DNA of 64,000 bases from Prorocentrum cordatum (GCA_963575745.1 CAUYUJ010017837.1:1037190-1101189); one strand, 5' to 3'. Counted from the first letter of the stretch, positions 11,328 through 22,690 are shown. The notes: a model not told the origin generated them from the sequence alone. Made by a program: numbers and translations.

Positions 11328-11815
11328 CCTCCCCCTTCAATTTATGGCAGAGAATTCAATCCTGGAAGCATCGGCACGATACGGCGTGAAGCTTCGCCCG
11401 CCGCCCCGCAGGCTGGACGCGGCGACTCCCGGCGTACAGCGGCTGCCAGCAGGCCAAGAGTGATGAACGACAGCTACCACGACGCGATATTGCGCCGTGC
11501 AGAGTCTCCTGGGAGGTGCAGACACAGAAGCGTTACGACGATGTTTGTGTCTTTTCTACCTCCGCAGTTTTCGGCCCGAGTCGCGAGAGAGCTTAAGCGC
11601 CAGTTGGGCTTCTCAAGAGCCCACGGGCCGGCGCTAACACTTACCATCGCCTGTTGAAAAACATCGTGCGCCCATCATCCACAGGTGCAGGTGCCAGGTC
11701 GCTCGGGCGAGCCGAAGCTACAGGCCAAGCCCACATTTCAGGAGTTCTTCGAGATGCCCTAGGCCCATGCCCTGCGCATTCCTCGACCCCCCCCACGTGA
11801 CTCGACCAGGCAAAT

Positions 11816-12186
11816 GTGCGAAGGAAGATGAGCCCATCCCTCGATCATGAACGGCTGAGCGCGTCAAGCATGACGGCACCTGTTGGGAAATCCATGGGGC
11901 CGATGGGCAAGCGGGAACTGCAGCGCATTACAAACGCTCGAGAACGCTATGCCCAACATGTTTTTGACGCCACTCAGGCAAGCAGCGCTACCAGCAACGA
12001 CCGCGCAGAGGCGCTGCTCACCTGTGCAGCCGCGATACCAAAGCCAATCACTGACAGGATAGACTTCAAGGAAGAATGGATTGTCCTACAACCCTGCCCA
12101 GATGACATGGAGATCCACGAGTTTTCCCAAGCAGCACTGGAGCTCGCCAAGTTCACGGCAGTGGGCCCAGTCAGTTCCTATATGCA
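11816..12186 (+). pseudogene. LINE 1 remnant upstream of RNase H
   Basis: A frame running 11816-12238 encodes a charged segment (ITNARERYAQHVFDATQ onward) with no recognised motif. It appears to feed into the RNase H domain after a frameshift near 12140-12175. Between 11328 and 11815 I see only broken frames in similar base composition. Confidence 0.4.
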
Positions 12187-12620
12187 TCTACAGATGCAGC
12201 GGCACCGACAAACAAGGAGGCATCTGGATGGTCCATAACACTCATGCCACGAGATGAAACGGATGTCATGCTCATGGGCAGATTTGACATTCATTACAAG
12301 ATAGTGTCAACATGGACGTCAATTACGCGCTACTTGACTCAACGCAAGCAGAACTGATTGTTACTATTTGGGCACTGCTTCCCTCACTACAGTTGGGCAC
12401 GCACGTCAGCGCCAGCATACGCACAGACTCCCAGGGTGCAATTGACATGCTGACCAGGGCCACCGCGAAGGAGGACCCGATATCTATTTTGGCAGTGAAT
12501 ATATACGACGCAGTGCAGCGCATTCGTACAGTGCCACTTTGACATGTAAAAGGCCGTGTCGGACAACCTTGGAATGAGCTTTGTGACTCGATGGCAAAGT
12601 ATCACGCTAGGAAGATCCAG
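12187..12620 (+). pseudogene. RNase H domain of LINE 1, broken
   Basis: Three pieces make a recognisable RNase H. First, STDAAAP followed by GWSITL in frame 1 at 12187-12240 (first Asp). Second, DSTQAEL and IRTDSQGAI in frame 0 at 12312-12450 (Glu and second Asp). Third, HVKGRVGQPWNELCDSMAK at about 12543-12600, the His/Asn-Glu/Asp motif at the end of the fold. A frameshift near 12310 and a TGA at 12540-12542 disrupt it. The domain would degrade RNA in RNA-DNA hybrids after reverse transcription. Its place upstream of the endonuclease is unusual for LINEs, where RNase H normally follows RT. Confidence 0.75.
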
Positions 12621-12902
12621 GACATCACTGAGGTCATCGATCTAACCAACTCAGAGGCACTGCCAGCCAACTACGTCACGGAGCTGTACATCACGGAGTT
12701 CATGCACTGGGCGACCCTGAGGGGCCACCGATTCAAAAACAAGCACGCGCACCTTGAAGCAAGCGAACATTGACTATGCTACCGACACCAAGTATTTCGA
12801 GCCTAGGAAGATATTACCACTGCGGCTCCACCCCCACCAATACTACCAGCACCGCCAGCATCCGATGAACCCCGAACTCCCACCCAGACAGCAAAGACTA
12901 CC

Positions 12903-13745
12903 ATCAGCCTCGACCTGGTCACCTACAATGCCCAGCGCACAGTCGACGAAATCAACGTGGACAAGACGTACATCCCGAGAGAAGTATTCAGCAAGGTGAC
13001 CAAGACCCCCAAGAAGGACCGAGCCCGAATCATGCGTCTCCAGCGCCGGGCGGAACGCATCCAGATAGCAGGCGCACAGGAGACCACGGCGACCGAGGAG
13101 TACACCCACTTTGACAATTACATGCAGTTCAGCGCCAGCATGGATCCGAACGCGAAGCACGTGGACCAGAAATTTGGCGCATCGCTAGTGATAAGCACAG
13201 ACCTATCATGCGCCGCCAGAGACAACAAGGAACACTTCTTCAGGAAAGATCAGGCCCGCATCGTACATCGAGGAGAACGGCTCCTTGCCGCGATCATCCG
13301 TGCCCCCGGTATTGCATGCAACCAGTCATGATTGGCACGCAAAGGGGACAACAAGAAAGAGCGTCAAGCTTGGCGGAATCAACTGAATCATCTGAGCAAA
13401 AAGTGGCCACCTACGATTGTCTCGGCAGACGCCAACGCCACATTCAGCTCAGCCGCATCATGCAGACTTGGACCAACAGCACACGACGTGGACGACAAAG
13501 ACGACGACAATGCATCGTGTGCGCGAGAGTTCGTGAAGACGCACCACTTGCGCATGGTCAATGCAATCCATGAGCGCTACCCCGGAACAACCTGCACTAC
13601 TGCGGACGGCACTGACAAGCGCATTGACTGCATGGCCACCAGCAAACAGTACTTGAACGCCACCACCGAGGTGAAAATGTTGACCGACTTTGACACTGTA
13701 GGTTTCAGCAAGGATCACGTGCCAGCGATGGTGCGCTCAGCTCTC
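12903..13745 (+). pseudogene. AP-type endonuclease domain of LINE 1, one internal stop
   Basis: The frame shared with RNase H resumes after a Pro-rich linker. It shows the landmarks of LINE apurinic-type endonucleases in order: SLDLVTYNAQ (start, about 12906), IQIAGAQETTA (catalytic Glu, about 13066-13095), ARIVHRGERLLA, VSADANAT (the D-x-N step, about 13420-13445), KRIDCMATS (about 13615) and FSKDHVPAMV (catalytic Asp-His, about 13704-13733). A TGA at 13329-13331 splits it; the frame is otherwise open. In an active element this domain nicks target DNA to prime reverse transcription. Confidence 0.8.
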
Positions 13746-14511
13746 CTAGTAGAGCCACCAGCCTGCAACCGCGAGCCGCTCGCTCTAGAGCTAAACGACG
13801 AAGGTCTTCAGGAGGCGTTCAGACACGAGTTGGCAGATTTACCCGTGCATCCGTGGACAACCGACCCGAACCATCAGCTCACCGAGATCAGCCAGGCTGT
13901 CAGGGAGATAGCCAGAAACAGATCCAAGCCAGACGAGCTCGCCCCACGCCAACCTCACGTCACCAGAAAGACGATGAAACTGATGCGATACAGGCGCCAT
14001 GTCATCCAAGCCCTACGCAGCCAGTATGTATGTTCGCAAGCTTGGAAGAAAATGATCAAGCACCCACCGTTGGAAACACTGGTGCAGCCGACGCATGAGG
14101 ACCCGTGGCAACGCGAATCAGCTCATCATGATAGTGGGCATCGCACAGCTCGAAGGCACGCACAAAGACCTACCAATTGCAGCCCGAATCTTTCTCACAG
14201 ACACCTAGCCAATCCTCGCGCAGCTAGTGCGCCAAGGTCGAGCAGACCACCTGGAACGACTGGCTCAAGAGCTACAAGGCAGCATCGCCAACCACAATGC
14301 GCACAAGGACGACAGCGACACACGGGCACTACTGCAGCGTGGTGGCCGACGCCCAGGGAAGCAGCCCAGACGACTCCCAGCAGGAGGACCAGCCACCTAT
14401 CACGAGGATACCAACGGAGAAGTCATGGACAGCGACGAGAAGTTGGCGCTCAGCAGGCCATAGCACTTTACACTCAAGAAGATGCATCCCTGTTCACTAC
14501 TACGCAAGTGA

Positions 14512-15124
14512 GTGAGGCAACGATGCAACGACGAAGCTGCCACATTAGCAATAACCACAACGCTTGACCGATCTCGCGTGCCAACTTTACCATGGCTACA
14601 CAGCTTTGCAGCAGGGCGCGGAGCCACAGCCCCAGACGCAGACGGAGTAGAGGCCCACTTGCTGGAGATCGCAGCCAAGCCATTAGCTAGGTTCTACCAC
14701 CCGGTGCTCTGCAAGGCCGCCCCGCACATCCAGGAGCCCCTGCAATTCATGCGCGGCATTGGCCTCGCCCTACACAAGAACATCGACGAAGCCGCGTGGA
14801 ACGAGTTCCACAGGCTCATCCTGCTCAACGGCGAGGTCTCCAAGCACAACCACAAGTGCATCAGGCGGAGCCTTGCGGACATGCTCGACATCGCGATGCG
14901 CGACACCCAGACAGGGGGGCGAAAGAAGCGGCCCACTGCAATGGCCAGCCACATTGTCACAACATTCCTCAGTCACCTCAAAGAAAAGGGGGCCCGTTCT
15001 TTTCATTGACCTGAGGGCAGCGTTCCACCGCGCAATCAGACAGATGACCATCCCAACAGAGGGCCGCGACCGACAACAGCTGAGCATAGGGTACATAGAG
15101 GAAAACAGCGACTTTCCACTAGCA
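14512..15124 (+). pseudogene. Reverse transcriptase, N-terminal part only, LINE 1
   Basis: Frame 1 at 14512-15009 carries the RT fingers region: DADGVEAHLLEI, YHPVLCKAAPHIQEPLQF, and FHRLILLNGEVSKHNHKCIR where LINE RTs have the RPISL-like block. A run of G at about 14987-14992 marks a frameshift into frame 2. There motif A reads FIDLRAAFHRAIR, with its metal-binding Asp at 15008-15010. Motifs B to E, including the YADD-type site, are missing because the element gives way to satellite-flanking DNA at 15125. The 13746-14511 stretch before it is an open but frame-broken connector. Confidence 0.75.
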
Positions 15125-15282
15125 CTACCCACCGGTCGGAAGAAGTAGGTAGAAACATGAAGTAGGAAGGCGGAAGAAGTAGATTGCGTTCGGGGCCGCC
15201 CCAAAAAAGCAACAGCAACAGCAATTACAAGAAGTAGATTACAAATTTTCGGGCCCTGTCTTAGCGGCGCGCAATAGCGCTA

Positions 15283-15542
15283 GGTCGCTCGGCCCCTCGC
15301 ATGGCCCCTTCCCTCGCTGATTTCGGTTGTTCTGGCTTGTTTTCGTTTGTCCGTCGATCGCACTGGCAGCCTTTCGGTGGCTCGGCCCCTCGGCAGGCCC
15401 AATTCACTGGTTTTGTCTGCTTTTGTTTGTTTTCGCTTGCCCGTCGGCTGCACTGGTCGCCCCAGGCTCGCCCGCCGCCCCGCGGTCGCTTGGCCCCTCG
15501 GCTGGCCCCATTCCGCGGTTTTGTTTGTTTTTGTTTGTTTTC
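15283..15542 (-). repeat. Inverted head of the 108-bp satellite (about 2.4 units)
   Basis: These units are the reverse complement of the rest of the array: TTTTGTTTGTTTTCGCTTGC, then the Pro/Arg-coding GC block. At 15542/15543 the orientation switches with no spacer, giving a head-to-head junction (TTTTCG then CCGAGCCTGGGG). The outermost inverted unit (15283-15400) is clearly diverged and shortened. Confidence 0.85.
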
Positions 15543-18500
15543 GCCGAGCCTGGGGCGACCAGTGCAGCCGACGGACAAGCGAAAACAAACAAGAACAAAC
15601 AAAACCAATGAATTGGGCCAGCCGAGGGGCCGAGCGCCCGCGGTGCGGCGGGCGAGCCTGGGGCGACCAGCGCAGCCGACGGACAAGCGAAAACAAACAA
15701 GAACAAACAAAACCAATGAATTGGGCCAGCCGAGGGGCCGAGCGCCGCGGGGCGGCGGGCGAGCCTGGGGCGACCAGTGCAGCCGACGGACAAGCGAAAA
15801 CAAACAAGAACAAACAAAAGCAATGAATTGGGCCAGCCGAGGGGCCGAGCGCCCGCGGGGCGGCGGGCGAGCCTGGGGCGACCAGCGCAGCCGACGGACA
15901 AGCGAAAACAAACAAAAACAAACAAAACCAATGAACTGGGCCAGCCGAGGGGCCGAGCGACCGCGGGGCGGCGGGCGAGCCTGGGGCGACCAGTGCAGCC
16001 GACGGACAAGCGAAAACAAACAAAACAAACAAAACCAATGAATTGGGCCAGCCGAGGGGCCGAGCGCGCGGGGCGGCGGGCGAGCCTGGGGCGACCAGCG
16101 CAGCCGACGGACAAGCGAAAACAAACAAAACAAACAAAACCAATGAATTGGGCCAGCCGAGGGGCCGAGAGCGACCGCGGGGCGGCGGGCGAGCCTGGGG
16201 CGACCAGTGCAGCCGACGGACAAGCGAAAACAAACAAAAACAAACAAAACCAATGAATTGGGCCAGCCGAGGGGCCGAGCGACCGCGGGGCGGCGGGCGA
16301 GCCTGGGGCGACCAGTGCAGCCGACGGACAAGCGAAAACAAACAAGAACAAACAAAACCAATGAATAGGGCCAGCCGAGGGGCCGACCGCGGGGCGGCGG
16401 GCGAGCCTGGGGCGACCAGTGCAGCCGACGGACAAGCGAAAACAAACAAGAACAACAAAAACCAAATGAATTTGCCAGGCCGGGGGCCGAGCGACCGTCG
16501 GGCGGGCGGGCGAGCATGGGGCGACCAGTGCAGCGACGGAAAAGCGAAAAACAAACAAGAACAAACAAGCAATGGAATTGGGACAGCCGACTTCTCTGGC
16601 CGAGCGCCCGCGGGGCGGCGGGCGAGCCCTGGGGAGACCAGCGCAGCCGACGGACAAGCACGAAAACAAACAAAAAAACAAACAAAAAACAATTGAATTG
16701 GCCAGCGAGGGGCCGAGCGACCGCGGGGCGGCGGGCGAGCCTGGGCGACCAGTGCAGGCCGGACGGACAAGCAAAAACAAACAAAAACAAACAAAACCAG
16801 TGAATTTGGCCAGCCGAGGGGCCGAGCGCCCGCGGGGTGGCGGGCGAGCCTGGGGCGACCAACGCAGCCGACGGACAAGCGAAGACGAACAACAACAAAC
16901 AATATCAGGGAATTGGGCCAGCCGAGGGGCCGGGCGACCGAACAGCGGCGGGCGAGCCTGGGGCGACCAGTGCAGCCGACGGACAAGCGAAAACAAACAA
17001 GAACAAACAAAACCAATGAATTGGGCCAGCCGAGGGGCCGAGCGCCCGCGGGGCGGCGGGCGAGCCTGGGGCGACCAGCGCAGCCGACGGACAAGCGAAA
17101 ACAAACACGAACAAACAAAACCAATGAATTGGGCCAGCCGAGGGGCCGAGCGACCGCGGGGCGGCGGGCGAGCCTGGGGCGACCAGTGCAGCCGACGGAG
17201 CCGAGGGGCCGAGCGACCGCGGGGCGGCGGGCGAGCCTGGGGCGACCAGTGCAGCCGACGGACAAGCGAAAACAAACAAGAACAAACAAAACCAATGAAT
17301 TGGGCCAGCCGAGGGGCCGAGCGCCCGCGGGCGGCGGGCGAGCCTGGGCGACCAGCGCCAGCCGACGGACAAGCGAAAACCAAAACAAAACAAACAAAAC
17401 CAAATGAATTGGGCAGCCGAGGGGCGAGCGACAGCGGGGCGGCGGGCGAGCCTGGGGCGACCAGTGCAGCCGACGGACAAGCGAAAACAAACAAAAACAA
17501 ACAAAACCAAAGAAATGGGGCAGCCGAGGGGCCGAGCGACCGCGGGGCGGCGGGCGAGCCTGGGGCGACCAGTGCAGCCGACGGACAAGCGAAAACAAAC
17601 AAAAAACAAACAAAACCAATGGAATTGGGCCATCCGAGGGACCGAGCGACCGCCCCGGGGGGGCGGCCGGGCGAGCCTGGGGCGACCAGCGCAGCCGACG
17701 GACAAGCGAAAACAAACAAAAAACAAACAAAACCAATGAATTGGGCCAGCCGAGGGGCCGAGCGACCGCGGGGCGGCGGGCGAGCCTGGGGCGACCAGTG
17801 CAGCCGACGGACAAGCGAAAACAAACAAGAACAAACAAAACCAATGAAGTGGGCCAGCCGAGGGGCCGAGCGACCGCGGGGCGGCGGGCGAGCCTGGGGC
17901 GACCAGTGCAGCCGACGGACAAGCGAAAACAAACAGAAACAAAGAAAGCCAGGGAATGGGGCCAGCCGAGGGGCCGAGCGACCGAAAGGCGGCGGGTGTG
18001 CGCAGGGCGACCAGCGCAGCCGACGGACAAGCGAAAACAATCAAAAACAAACAAAACCAATGAATTGGGCCAGCCGAGGGGCCGAGCGACCGCGGGGCGG
18101 CGGGCGAGCCTGGGGCGACCAATGCAGCCGACGGACAAGCGAAAACAAACAAGAACAAACAACACCAATGAATTGGGCCAGCCGAGGGGCCGAGCGCCCG
18201 CGGGGCGGCGGGCGAGCCTGGGGCGACCAGCGCAGCCGACGGACAAGCGAAAACAAACAAAAACAAACAAAACTGCGGAGTAGGGCCAGCCGAGGGGCCG
18301 AGCGACCGCGGGGCGGCGGGCGAGCCTGAAGCGACCAGTGCAGCCGACGGACAAGGGAAAACAAACAAAAACAAACAAAACCGAGGACTGGGGCAAGCCG
18401 AGGGGCCGAGCGACCGCGGGGCGGCGGGCGAGCCTGAGGTGACCAATGCAATCGACGGACAAGCGAAAACAAACAAAAACAAACAAAACCAAGGAACGGA

Positions 18501-18958
18501 GCCAGCTGCGGGGCCGAGCGACCGCGGGGCGGCGGGCGAGCCTGGGGCAACCAGTGCAGCCGAGGGACAAGCGACAACAACCAAAAACAAACAAAAGCAA
18601 TGAATGGGGCCAGCCGAAGGGCCGAGCGACCGCGGGGCGGCGGGCGAGCCTGGGGCGACCAGCGAAGCCGACGGGCAAGCGAAAACAAACAAAAACAAAC
18701 AAAACCAATGAATTGGGCCAGCCGAAAGGCCGAGCGACCGCGGGGCGGCGGGCGAGCCTGGGGCGACCAGTGCAGCCGACGGACAAGCGAAAACAAACAA
18801 AAACAAACAAAACCAATGAATTGGGCCAGCCGAGGGGCCGAGCGACCGCGGGGCGGCGAACGAGCCTGGGGCGACCAGTGCAGCCGACGGCCATGCGAAA
18901 ACAAACACAAAACAACAAAACCAAGAGATGGGGCCAGCCGAGGGGCCGAGCGACCAGC
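15543..18958 (+). repeat. Tandem satellite, unit about 108 bp, about 32 units
   Basis: The unit starts GAGCCTGGGGCGACCAG, passes an A-rich AACAAACAAAAACAAAC core, then CCAATGAATTGGGCCAGCCG, and ends in a GC block (CGACCGCGGGGCGGCGGGC). Starts at 15654, 15761, 15869 and 15977 give periods of 107-108. Units at about 16440-16900 and 17330-17420 are the most diverged. The period is a multiple of three and the unit has almost no stop trinucleotides, so frames of several hundred codons run through it on both strands. I read these as compositional, not as genes. Confidence 0.95.
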
Positions 18959-19206
18959 GTCACCCAGGGAAGTGACAACCAAACCCTAGAAGTAGATTAG
19001 GTTTGCGCCCGCCACAAAAAAAAACAAAAAGTAATGATTCTTGAAATAGGAAGGCGCTTAAAGTAGATTGGGTTCTGGGAATCCAAAAATACCTACTTTC
19101 AACGACCGGTGGGTAGAGATTGCAGCCCCGAAGCAAGGCAGACAACAAAGCTAGGAACTCAAAAAAACAGGAAGCGGACCCGCGACGCGGCATGAAACAA
19201 AACAGG

Positions 19207-19374
19207 GTTGGGCGTGGCTTAATGGGGGGGTCACAAATGGGGGGGTCAGAAAAGGTCCCCTTTCGTGCCCCTTTCGGGCCCCCCAGGGGGCTCGTTTAGG
19301 TACCGCTTGGGTACCTTTTCGGACCACCCTCGCCACCCCCCCATTTATGACCCCCCCATTACGCGGCGCCCAAC
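19207..19374 (+). mobile_element. Small TIR element, family G
   Basis: Arms of about 40 bp (GTTGGGCGTGGCTTAATGGG, then GGGGTCACAAATGGGGGG) pair with 19335-19374 at most positions. 168 bp. AGG occurs on both flanks and could be a 3-bp target duplication. Confidence 0.75.
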
Positions 19375-19549
19375 AGGGCACACCCCTGGGAAACACCGGG
19401 AGGAAGACCTGGGAAACAATTCTGCCGAGAGATCTGGCTCGGAGGCCCGCGCGGACCTCTTCCAGATCGGCACCGGGCCCCCCTCCCAGGCGCACGGAGC
19501 GCGCCGGGGGCGGCGCCGGCGCGGGCCTCTGACCTGCCTCCTCGGAATG

Positions 19550-20000
19550 GGGCAGGGGCCGACCGCCCCGGCGTCCCTGTCGGCCTGCCTCGACGTGCTC
19601 TCAGAACCCACCAATGTTCGAAGAGCAAGAACCATGTGCTCAGAGCTGCAGCCTGCGTGAAAGCAAGACGGTCCCAACCGCCAGAGATGCTCCAGGAGCG
19701 TGCCGTGGGAACCACAACAGGTTCTGGAAACATTGTTTGGTAGGGCTACAGGCGGGAGGAGGAGGAGGAGGAGGAGGAGGAGGAGGAGGAGGAGGAGGGA
19801 GGGAGGACGAGGAGGAGGTGGAGGAGGAGAGGGAGAAGAAGGGGGGGAGAAGGGGGGAGGGAGGAGGAGGGAGGAAAGAAGGACGGAGGAGGGAGGAGGA
19901 GGAGGGAGAAGAGGAGGGGGCGGAGGAAGGAAAAAGGAGGAAGAGGAGGGAGGGGGAGGAGGGAGGAGGAGGAGGAGAGAAGGACGTTTCGCCACTGCTC
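19550..20000 (+). repeat. Family C repeat, copy 1, split by a GGA expansion
   Basis: The core inverted-repeat part 19576-19752 matches 31678-31855 with decay (CCTGTCGGCCTGCC to GGTAGGGCTACAGG). The flank CGTTTCGCCACTGCT, which follows directly in the other copy, appears here only after the 220-bp GGA tract. Confidence 0.65.
19753..19982. repeat. AGG tract inside family C repeat
   Basis: Purine-only for about 220 bases, pure GGA at the left and irregular to the right. In the family C copy at 31655 only about 12 bases occupy this position. Confidence 0.9.
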
Positions 20001-20754
20001 GACCTCTGAAGTTGTTCAGTTCTCGCCGCCCGAGGGGCCCGGCGGCGGCGCCGCGGCGGCGCCCAGGCGGCCGCGCGGCGGCGCCCCCGCGGCCGCGGCC
20101 CTCGCCCACGAGGCCGTGCCGCCGGCGGCCGCGGTGGCCCCCGGCATCGCTGCGGGTAGCAGGGCCTTGGGCCTGCAGCCCGATTCAGGGCGGCGAGGGC
20201 TGCACAGCCAAGGAAACGAGATCTATACTCGCTCGCTCGCTCGGCCGTGCATCCGGTGGGACGCGTTGGCAAACGCAGGCTGCGACGTTGGCAACCGAAC
20301 GGAAAGCATGAACTGCAAGTGTACAGTGGGTGCTGCAAAACTAGGAAGGAGGAGGGGAGGGAGGGAGGCGAGATTGCCTCTTTCTGACCCTGCGCTGAAA
20401 TACGCACAAGAACGCGGATCCTGGTGTATGCGGGATCCTGGTGTATACATTGTTCGTTGTATTCCCCGGGACATCGGGGAAACAATTATACACCACACCA
20501 CCCCAGCGTCGTCCCCGACCCTCAAAAAAACGGCCTGGGATTGAAAAACAACCCGCCACTGGTAATGTATACGTTCCAGTTTCCGAAGCTATCCACTTCT
20601 CCCCAGCAAGGCCCATCCTGCAACCAGCGGTGGTGTATACGCCACGCCCTCCAGGCTTGGCCAGGAGGACGCGTACACGGCTCCTGGGCCCAGCAAGGGC
20701 CCGGCCAGGGGGCAGTGGATATGCGGAAATCTCGTCGCTCGACGACTGGAGGCC

Positions 20755-20970
20755 TCCCGCATGGGGTCAGAATACCCAGACCCCCTCGAGTCATGACAAA
20801 AATGTCGACGGGGGGATTTTCCATAGTTTCGGCATCCGAAATTCTGACCAGGCCTCGGGACCGTTAAACGACGGATCAGGATGAAAAACCGAGATTCGAA
20901 ACCTCCCGGGGAATGGGTCGAGACCTCGAGGGGTTATAAACAGAAATCATGACGTCGGGGTCTGGGTAGG
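20755..20970 (-). repeat. Dispersed repeat R7, inverted relative to 47215
   Basis: Its reverse complement runs CCCAGACCCCGACGTCATGA, CTCGAGGTCTCGACCCATTC, TTTAACGGTCCCGAGG, and matches 47215-47400 in order. A family E element follows at once. Confidence 0.72.
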
Positions 20971-21108
20971 AGGACCGCGCCGCATCGCCGATGCATCGGC
21001 AACGCCGCGGCGATGCATTGGCGACGTCGGCGCGGAGAACATCGGGCTCAACATCAAGCCGCATTGACGATGTATCGACGATTCTGCGCGATCCTCCGAC
21101 CCCATCTG
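20961..21108 (+). mobile_element. Family E inverted-repeat element, copy 1
   Basis: GGAGGACCGCGCCGCATCGC to GCGATCCTCCGACCCCATCT, with GCGATGCATCGGC-type repeats between. Matches 34881-35094. Confidence 0.65.
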
Positions 21109-22085
21109 CTCGGACCCCATTGGGGAGGCCTGGATAAACTTGGCGCCGCGCCGAGGTTGGAAGGGAGGAGGGAGCGGCCTTCTGAGAAAGCGGGGGGCCT
21201 CTCAGAAGTCCTCCTTCTAGAGGGCTCGAAGGGCTTCTCTGCAGTCAGGAGGGCTTCAGAGCAAAGCCCAGAACTCTGGAGCATCTTGTTTCGAGGGCTC
21301 CTGGCGAGCGGGGTAGCATGAAAAAGAGGTGGAGCGAGGAGATTTGGACGCCCATAATGGGTATGGAAAACATGGGCACGATGCCCAACAGCGCATGTTG
21401 TCGCAAACCGACAGATGCCGCTGTTGGGCAGCCCGGCGTCTGTCTCACATTGACAACATCCGCGGGGACACCGACAGCGAGTCCTGTTCAAATGAAGAGG
21501 AACTGGTGCCGGTCTTCGTACTCGTTCTTTCCGCACCCACTTCGACCGTACCGAGGAGTGGGGGCGCGAGGGGATCGACAATGGGGGGAGAGAGAGAGGA
21601 GCAAGACGGAACCAATGATCCCGTGAACCGGAACCTCTGAGACGGCAGAGCAGGACTTCCAACGTCCCGGTTTGCTCCATCCCAGGGACCTAAACAATAT
21701 TTGTCGATTTCGTGTGTTCGTTCTCACTCGTTTTGTCTTCGCTCCGCCTTTGCTGCAAGACGACATCGAAACGAAGACGGCATGTGAACATGAACTCGCC
21801 AAAACTTTGTTCAGGTCGAGCCCTGTTGCTTCCATCCATGCACGGGCCCAGGAGCCCGAGACCCCAGGGGACACCCTTTGCTTCCCGGATCGCGCTGTGG
21901 CCCTGGCCCCCCAAAACTCCCCCACGGAGGCCGAGAATAACAACAACAATAACAAAAAGCATCGTCCTTGAAGCGTGTACGCTGGAGGTCTGGGTGGAGT
22001 GAGGCTGACTCGAATGGATGCATACCTGCCCGCAGAAGGGGGCGCAGCCGCACAGCAGGGGCCACAGCCGCACAGCAAACTACAC
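21109..22085. other. Intergenic DNA, no gene seen
   Basis: Mixed composition; frames of up to about 200 codons lack recognisable domains. Short AACAACAAC run near 21940. Confidence 0.5.
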
Positions 22086-22243
22086 TTAGGTCGGGCATGT
22101 CCTCCTACAGGCGGATGTTTGAAAGAAAAATGAAACATAGCCAACAAATACCCAACAAGACTCAACCACCAACGAATCGTCAGCAGACTATGTTTAGACT
22201 ATTCTTGAACATTCCTCTTGTAGAGGGACATGCCAAACTTCAA
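22086..22243 (+). mobile_element. Small TIR element, family D, copy 1
   Basis: TTAGGTCGGGCATGTCCTCC at the left; inverted AGAGGGACATGCCAAACTTC at the right. AT-rich centre. Related to 35098 and 37071. Confidence 0.72.
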
Positions 22244-22555
22244 ACTACACCCGAGAGGCATTTTACACAGGGTGCGGGTCGCTCCAGCTGGGACCTGGGC
22301 CGACGATCCAGCATCCGTGTGCCTGGCCAGTGACTTTCGGCGGCGAGCCGGGGGAGGAAGTGAGCAGGGGCGGGCCCTCTGAGAGGGCTCAGAAGCCCCC
22401 TGGCCTGCTGAGGGGTGGTTTCCGGAGCCTCCCCCCAGGGGACGCAGGGAGCTTCCCAGCAGGCGCGAGGGCCTCCGAGAAGGCCCGCCGCCGAGCGGGC
22501 CCTCTCCCTCTCGCCTCCCCGCCCCTCGCTCGCGGCCGCCTCCGCCTCCTATTAG

Positions 22556-22690
22556 GAGGGAGGAGGGAGGAGGAGGAGGAGGAGGAGGAGGAGGAGGAGG
22601 AGGAGGAGGAGGAGGAGGAGGGGAGGAGGTGGAGGAGGAGGAAGGAGGAGGAGGAGGAGGGGGATGAGGAGGAGGAGGGAGGAGGAGGGC
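22556..22690. repeat. AGG triplet tract
   Basis: GGA repeats with minor interruptions, in GC-rich DNA without a gene. Confidence 0.95.

Larger units (their letters stand above)
8160..15124 (+). mobile_element. Decayed LINE-type retrotransposon 1 (zinc finger, RNase H, endonuclease, RT)
   Basis: A run of plus-strand coding remnants reads in one direction: a zinc-finger ORF1-like part, a Pro/Gln-rich linker, RNase H, an apurinic-type endonuclease and the front of a reverse transcriptase. Frames change several times and stop codons interrupt the domains, so the copy is dead. ATGCT pentamers (9583-10015) and a GGA tract (11212-11327) break it. The RT stops soon after motif A, where satellite-flanking sequence begins at 15125. 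Treating the whole stretch as a single element is inference. The RNase H to RT part is better supported, because RNase H and endonuclease share one frame. Confidence 0.72.
15125..19116. repeat. Satellite block with inverted flanks and GAAGTAGATT motifs
   Basis: This is the outer frame of the 108-bp satellite. The left flank 15125-15152 (CTACCCACCGGTCGGAAGAA start) and right flank 19090-19116 are inverted copies of each other with a few mismatches. Between flanks and array, GAAGTAGATT or AAAGTAGATT occurs at 15176, 15231, 18989 and 19060, all in the same orientation. The array itself is 15283-18958. LINE 1 RT ends where the left flank starts, so the block may be an insertion or a junction; no target duplication is evident. 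Confidence 0.7.

Noticed and set aside
14265-14280. CTGGCTCAAGAG resembling the SL 3' end
   Set aside because: Short match inside the LINE 1 coding remnant, with no upstream SL sequence.
15261-18978. Very long minus-strand and plus-strand frames (up to 1,232 codons)
   Set aside because: They coincide with the 108-bp satellite. Nearly all frames are open because the unit lacks stop trinucleotides. No start context or non-repeat coding sequence flanks them.
20440-20492. Imperfect hairpin GTGTATACATTGTT..AACAATTATACACC
   Set aside because: The stem is short and interrupted, no second copy was found, and it is too weak to call an element.
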